Shown: piece by piece, positions 60,728 through 64,000 of the stretch
Layout: each line of letters opens with the position of its first letter
Numbering within the stretch: position 1 is the first letter of the stretch
NCBI RefSeq assembly: GCF_016916835.1
Contig: NZ_JAFFIX010000022.1
Coordinates: 1-64,000, forward strand
DNA from: Actinacidiphila bryophytorum
GTDB lineage: Bacteria; Actinomycetota; Actinomycetes; Streptomycetales; Streptomycetaceae
Length of the DNA stretch: 64,000 nt
Direction: 5' to 3'
Notes under the pieces: model-generated
Databases searched by the model: none
What the model was told of the DNA's origin: nothing
Seen by the model: the letters and a program-made list of their open reading frames with translations, nothing else
Position numbers and translations under genes: made by a program

Positions 60728-61690
60728 GTGCGGCCCGTGCTGCGGGGCAGACTGCTGCCACCGGTCTGCGCCGCGCTGCTGGTGCTGCTCGCCGTGCTGT
60801 GGCCGGTGCACGGCGGCGCCCCCGCCGCGCCGCGGTGGACCGCCCAGGCGGCGGCCCGGTTCTGGACGCCGGAGCGGATGGCCGGGGCCATGCCGGCCCT
60901 GCCCGTTCCCGGCGGCGGGACGGTGCGGGGCGCGGGACCGGCCGCCGGCTCCGCGGCCCCGGGGCCGCCGGACACCGCGGTGCCCTTCGCCGGCGTGCCG
61001 ACCGTGGGCGTGCTCTTCTCCGTCGGCGACGACCTGGCCGCCCACTACTGCACCGCGAGCGTGGTCCACAGCCCCGGCCGCGACCTCCTGCTGACCGCGG
61101 CACACTGCGAACCGGGAAGCGACATCGGCTTCGTCCCGCAGTACCGAGCCGGCGCCGGGCGGCAGCCGTACGGGATCTGGGCGGTCGGCGAAGTCTTCAC
61201 CGATCCGCGGTGGGTGCCCGACGACGACGACGCCTCCGACTACGACGTCGCCTTCGCCCGGGTGCGGCAGGACCGCGACGGGCGCCGTATCGAGGACGTC
61301 ACCGGCGCCAACCGGCTGGCCCGCACCCCCGGTTACCGCAACCGCGTGACCGTCGTCGGCTATCCGCGGCTGGGCAGCGACCCCGCGGACCGGGCGGTGA
61401 CCTGCACGACGACCACCGAACGCCTCGACGAACGGCACCAACTGCGGCTGGCCTGCGGCGGCTTCCCGAGCGGTACGTCGGGCAGCCCGTGGCTGCTGGC
61501 CCGCGGCACGAGCGGGACCGGCGGCACCAGCGGCGCCCGCAGCAGCAGTTCACGCAGCGGCGCCGGTACGGTCGTCGGCCTGATCGGCGGCCTGGACGGC
61601 GGCGGTCCCGACGACCGCATCTCCTACAGCCCGCTGTTCTCCGACGCGGTCCTCGCGCTCTACCGCACCGCGACCGCGTCCGGCGCCTGA
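60728..61690 (+). CDS. secreted trypsin-like serine protease
   Basis: 320 residues. An N-terminal signal peptide (LPPVCAALLVLLAVLWPVHG then an Ala-rich cleavage region). Catalytic triad of the chymotrypsin fold: His in LLTAAHCEP (near 125), Asp in DYDVAFARV (near 171), Ser in PSGTSGSPWLL (near 253; GxSGSP as in V8/glutamyl-endopeptidase-like proteases). The first ~80 residues after the signal may be a propeptide. GTG 60728 begins 13 bp after the tetR stop, with no good ribosome site, so it may be co-transcribed with tetR. Substrate preference cannot be stated. Confidence 0.85.
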   Translation: MRPVLRGRLLPPVCAALLVLLAVLWPVHGGAPAAPRWTAQAAARFWTPERMAGAMPALPVPGGGTVRGAGPAAGSAAPGPPDTAVPFAGVPTVGVLFSVGDDLAAHYCTASVVHSPGRDLLLTAAHCEPGSDIGFVPQYRAGAGRQPYGIWAVGEVFTDPRWVPDDDDASDYDVAFARVRQDRDGRRIEDVTGANRLARTPGYRNRVTVVGYPRLGSDPADRAVTCTTTTERLDERHQLRLACGGFPSGTSGSPWLLARGTSGTGGTSGARSSSSRSGAGTVVGLIGGLDGGGPDDRISYSPLFSDAVLALYRTATASGA

Positions 61691-61782
61691 CGCGTACCAC
61701 CGCCCCGGCCGCGCTGCGCCCCGCACCCCAGCGGTTACGCTCTCGTCGCACCCAGTACACCGGCCCAGCACAGGAGTTCCGC

Positions 61783-62952
61783 ATGCCCGACCCCACCTCA
61801 CCCCCCGCGGCAGCGGGACTGGCCGCGACGCCGGACGCGATCGTGATCGGGGCAGGTCCCGGCGGCCTGGCCGCGGCGGCGGCGCTCCGCCGGCAGGGCC
61901 TGCGCCCGCTGGTGCTGGAGCGCGCGGAGCAGCTCGGCGCGTCCTGGCGCGGCCACTACGACCGGCTGCACCTGCACACCACCCGAAGACTCTCCGCCCT
62001 TCCGGGGCTGCCGATACCCCGCTCGTACGGCCGCTGGGTCGGCCGCGACGACGTCGTGCGCTACCTGGAGCAGTACGCGGAGCACCACAGCCTGGACATC
62101 GCCACCGGCATCACCGTGGACCGGGTGGAACGCGCGGGGTCCGGCTGGGAGCTGCCCGCCACCGGCGGCCGGGTCCTCGGCTCACCCGTGGTCGTGGTGG
62201 CCACCGGCCACAACCACTCGCCGCACGTGCCCGAGTGGCCGGGCCGCGACACCTTCCCCGGCGAGCTGCTGCACGCCTCCGCCTACCGCAACGCCGCCCC
62301 GTACGCGGGCCGCGACGTGCTGGTCGTCGGGGCCGGCAACACCGGCGCCGAGATCGCCGTCGACCTGGTCGAGGGCGGTGCCGGCCGGGTGCGGCTGGCG
62401 GTGCGCACCCCGCCGCACATCATGCGCCGCTCGACCGCGGGCTGGCCCGCGCAGGCCAGCGGCATCCTCGTGCGCCGGCTGCCGCCGCGGCTGGTGGACC
62501 GGGTGGCGCCCTACATCGAGCGGATCAGCGTGCCCGACCTGTCCGCGTACGGCCTGCCGCGGCCGGAGAGCGGGCTGTACGCGCGGGTGCTCGACGGGGC
62601 GATCCCGGTGCAGGACGTCGGGCTCGTCGACGCGGTGCGCTCGCGGCGGGTCGAACCGGTCGCCGCCGTCGAGCGGTTCGAGGACGAGCAGGTGCACCTC
62701 GCGGACGGCTCGCAGATCGCCCCCGAGGTCGTGATCGCGGCGACCGGCTACCGGCGGGGCCTTGAAGGGCTCGTCGGCCACCTCGGGGTGCTCGACGGGC
62801 GGGGACGCCCGGTGGTGCACGGGCCGCGCACCCCGCCGGGCGCTCCCGGGCTGTTCTTCACCGGGTTCACCAACCCGATCAGCGGGATGTTCCGCGAGAT
62901 GGCGATCGACGCCGGGCGGATCGCCAGAGCCGCGGCCCGCATCCACCGCTGA
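61783..62952 (+). CDS. FAD/NADPH-dependent flavin monooxygenase
   Basis: 389 residues with two Rossmann nucleotide sites: AIVIGAGPGGLAAAAALRRQ (FAD, near 20–36) and VLVVGAGNTGAEIAVDLVEG (NADPH, near 183–199), plus SWRGHYDRLHLHTTR, VVVVATGHNHSPHVPEWPGR and the late EVVIAATGYRRGL. This is the flavin-containing monooxygenase/YUCCA-like group (class B). It would oxygenate a soft nucleophile (N or S) or decarboxylate a keto acid; the substrate is unknown. ATG 61783 has CAGGAG ahead. It stands alone between the protease gene and the convergent MFS gene. Confidence 0.87.
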   Translation: MPDPTSPPAAAGLAATPDAIVIGAGPGGLAAAAALRRQGLRPLVLERAEQLGASWRGHYDRLHLHTTRRLSALPGLPIPRSYGRWVGRDDVVRYLEQYAEHHSLDIATGITVDRVERAGSGWELPATGGRVLGSPVVVVATGHNHSPHVPEWPGRDTFPGELLHASAYRNAAPYAGRDVLVVGAGNTGAEIAVDLVEGGAGRVRLAVRTPPHIMRRSTAGWPAQASGILVRRLPPRLVDRVAPYIERISVPDLSAYGLPRPESGLYARVLDGAIPVQDVGLVDAVRSRRVEPVAAVERFEDEQVHLADGSQIAPEVVIAATGYRRGLEGLVGHLGVLDGRGRPVVHGPRTPPGAPGLFFTGFTNPISGMFREMAIDAGRIARAAARIHR

Positions 62953-63063
62953 CCTGCGGCGACGCCCCGGCTCCTGCGGGTCCCCTGCGGGATGCCGCCC
63001 GACTCGGTCACCCGTTCGAGTGATCGTCGGCGGATGCGGAACCGGGGCCGGGAGGCGGTCCGT

Positions 63064-64000
63064 TCACACGACGACCGCCATCGCGGGTGGCGCGGCGACC
63101 GGCCGCCGGCGGATCACCAGGGACATCAGCGCGGCCAGCGCGCACAGAGCACCGGAGGTGTACCAGACGACGTTGTACGAACCGAAGGCATCACGGGCCA
63201 CACCGCCGAGGTAGGCGACGAGCGCGGCACCGATCTGGTGGGCTGCCAGCACCCACCCGAAGACGATCGCGCTGTTCTCGCCGTAGTGCTCGCGGCACAG
63301 GGCGATCGTCGGCGGCACCGTGGCGACCCAGTCGAGTCCGTAGAAGACGATGAAGAGCACCATCGGCGGGTGGACGCTGTCGTCCAGCAGCATGGGGAGG
63401 AACATGAGCGAGAGTCCGCGCAGGCCGTAGTAGACGGCCAGCAGCCGTCGCGGCGACATGCGGTCGGTGAACCATCCGGAGGCCACCGTACCCGCGATGT
63501 CGAAGACGCCGATGACGGCGAGCAGGGAGGCGGCTGCCGTCACGGGCATGCCGTGGTCGTGGGCGGCGGGCACGAAGTGCGTCTTGACGAGACCGTTGGT
63601 GGAGGCCCCGCAGATCGCGAACGAGCCCGCGAGCAGCCAGAAGGTGCCGGTGCGGGAGGCGTCGCGCAGCGCCCGCAGCGCCCTGGCCGCCGCGCCACTG
63701 GCCGGCGGCGGCTTGGGCACGAACTCCGCGGCGCCGTAAGGGGCCAGGCCCACGTCCGCGGGGTGGTCGCGCAGCAGGAACCACACGAAGGGGACGACGG
63801 CGACCGCGGCACCCGCCACGATCGCGGCGGCCGGCCGCCAGCCGTGGTTCTCTGTGATCCAGGACAGCAGCGGCAGGAAGACCAACTGCCCTGCGGCGCC
63901 TGCCGCGGTGAGGACGCCGGTGACCAGGCCGCGGCGGGCGACGAACCACCGGTTGGTGACGGTGGCGGCGAAGGCGAGGGCCATGGACCCGCTGCCGAGG
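63064..64000 (-). CDS. MFS transporter, N-terminal part outside the window
   Basis: The visible ~311 C-terminal residues form a major-facilitator permease: NRWFVARRGLVTGVLTAAGA, WRPAAAIVAGAAVAVVPFVW, AVIGVFDIAGTVASGWFTDR with the DRMSPRR loop, and GWVLAAHQIGAALVAYLGGV. The pattern resembles the oxalate/formate-antiporter or monocarboxylate-type MFS group. The frame is open at the right edge (reading L-G-S-G-S-M into the visible part), so the first third is missing. Convergent with the monooxygenase gene. Confidence 0.85.
   Translation of the reverse strand, partial: LGSGSMALAFAATVTNRWFVARRGLVTGVLTAAGAAGQLVFLPLLSWITENHGWRPAAAIVAGAAVAVVPFVWFLLRDHPADVGLAPYGAAEFVPKPPPASGAAARALRALRDASRTGTFWLLAGSFAICGASTNGLVKTHFVPAAHDHGMPVTAAASLLAVIGVFDIAGTVASGWFTDRMSPRRLLAVYYGLRGLSLMFLPMLLDDSVHPPMVLFIVFYGLDWVATVPPTIALCREHYGENSAIVFGWVLAAHQIGAALVAYLGGVARDAFGSYNVVWYTSGALCALAALMSLVIRRRPVAAPPAMAVVV

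Overview
The window is high-GC (Streptomyces-like) chromosomal DNA. The evidence is strong third-position G+C, GTG/TTG starts with GGAGG-type ribosome sites, and an afsR–afsS–membrane protein–afsK block next to fbiC, an order I recall from Streptomyces coelicolor. No transposase, integrase, phage gene or CRISPR array is visible.

Left part (1–20.3 kb, all minus strand, transcribed right to left): an eleven-gene specialised-metabolite operon in which almost every stop overlaps the next start (GTGA/ATGA) and which runs off the left edge. In transcription order: SIS-domain sugar-phosphate isomerase, sugar O-methyltransferase-like protein, free-standing condensation-domain protein, family 2 glycosyltransferase with an odd C-terminal domain, HAD phosphatase, C-A-PCP NRPS (acidic pocket, perhaps a basic amino acid), C-A(Ser)-PCP-thioesterase NRPS fused to a complete MFS exporter, acyl-CoA ligase, C-A(Gly)-PCP NRPS, acyl carrier protein, and the start of crotonyl-CoA carboxylase/reductase. 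The inferred product is a small acylated, probably glycosylated and O-methylated peptide with Gly, Ser and a third residue, possibly extended by an alkylmalonyl unit from polyketide genes to the left. A perfect CebR-type palindrome (TGGGAGCGCTCCCA) sits in the 5' end of the first gene and suggests cello-oligosaccharide control. The promoter side of the operon faces a tRNA-Arg(CCU) gene with a frameshifted gene remnant beyond it.

Middle part (21–41 kb): housekeeping and conserved genes. These are an RluA-type pseudouridine synthase, a VOC protein, panD, a FUSC-type membrane protein with divergent MarR regulator, a CsoR-box-controlled copZ–copA copper export pair, an HTH_42 protein, a D,D-carboxypeptidase with a very long cytoplasmic tail, a GPP34 protein, an XRE regulator plus DUF397 pair, an aminotransferase, a sodium:solute symporter and an ADP-ribosylglycohydrolase. 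Intergenic regions carry a dispersed GC-rich repeat (seven copies), several perfect hairpin terminators and a triple palindromic array.

Right part (41–64 kb): a STAND-like ATPase with TPR repeats and fbiC (F420 synthesis), a Tat-exported PHP-family metallohydrolase, a small kinase-like protein, a GNAT acetyltransferase, a truncated and degenerate FAAL-like protein, then the global antibiotic-regulation module: AfsR (SARP–NB-ARC–TPR), an AfsS-like 55-residue peptide behind SARP-type direct repeats, a conserved membrane protein and AfsK (Ser/Thr kinase with PQQ propeller). It ends with a second VOC protein, a TetR regulator, a secreted trypsin-like protease, a flavin monooxygenase and the partial gene of an MFS transporter.
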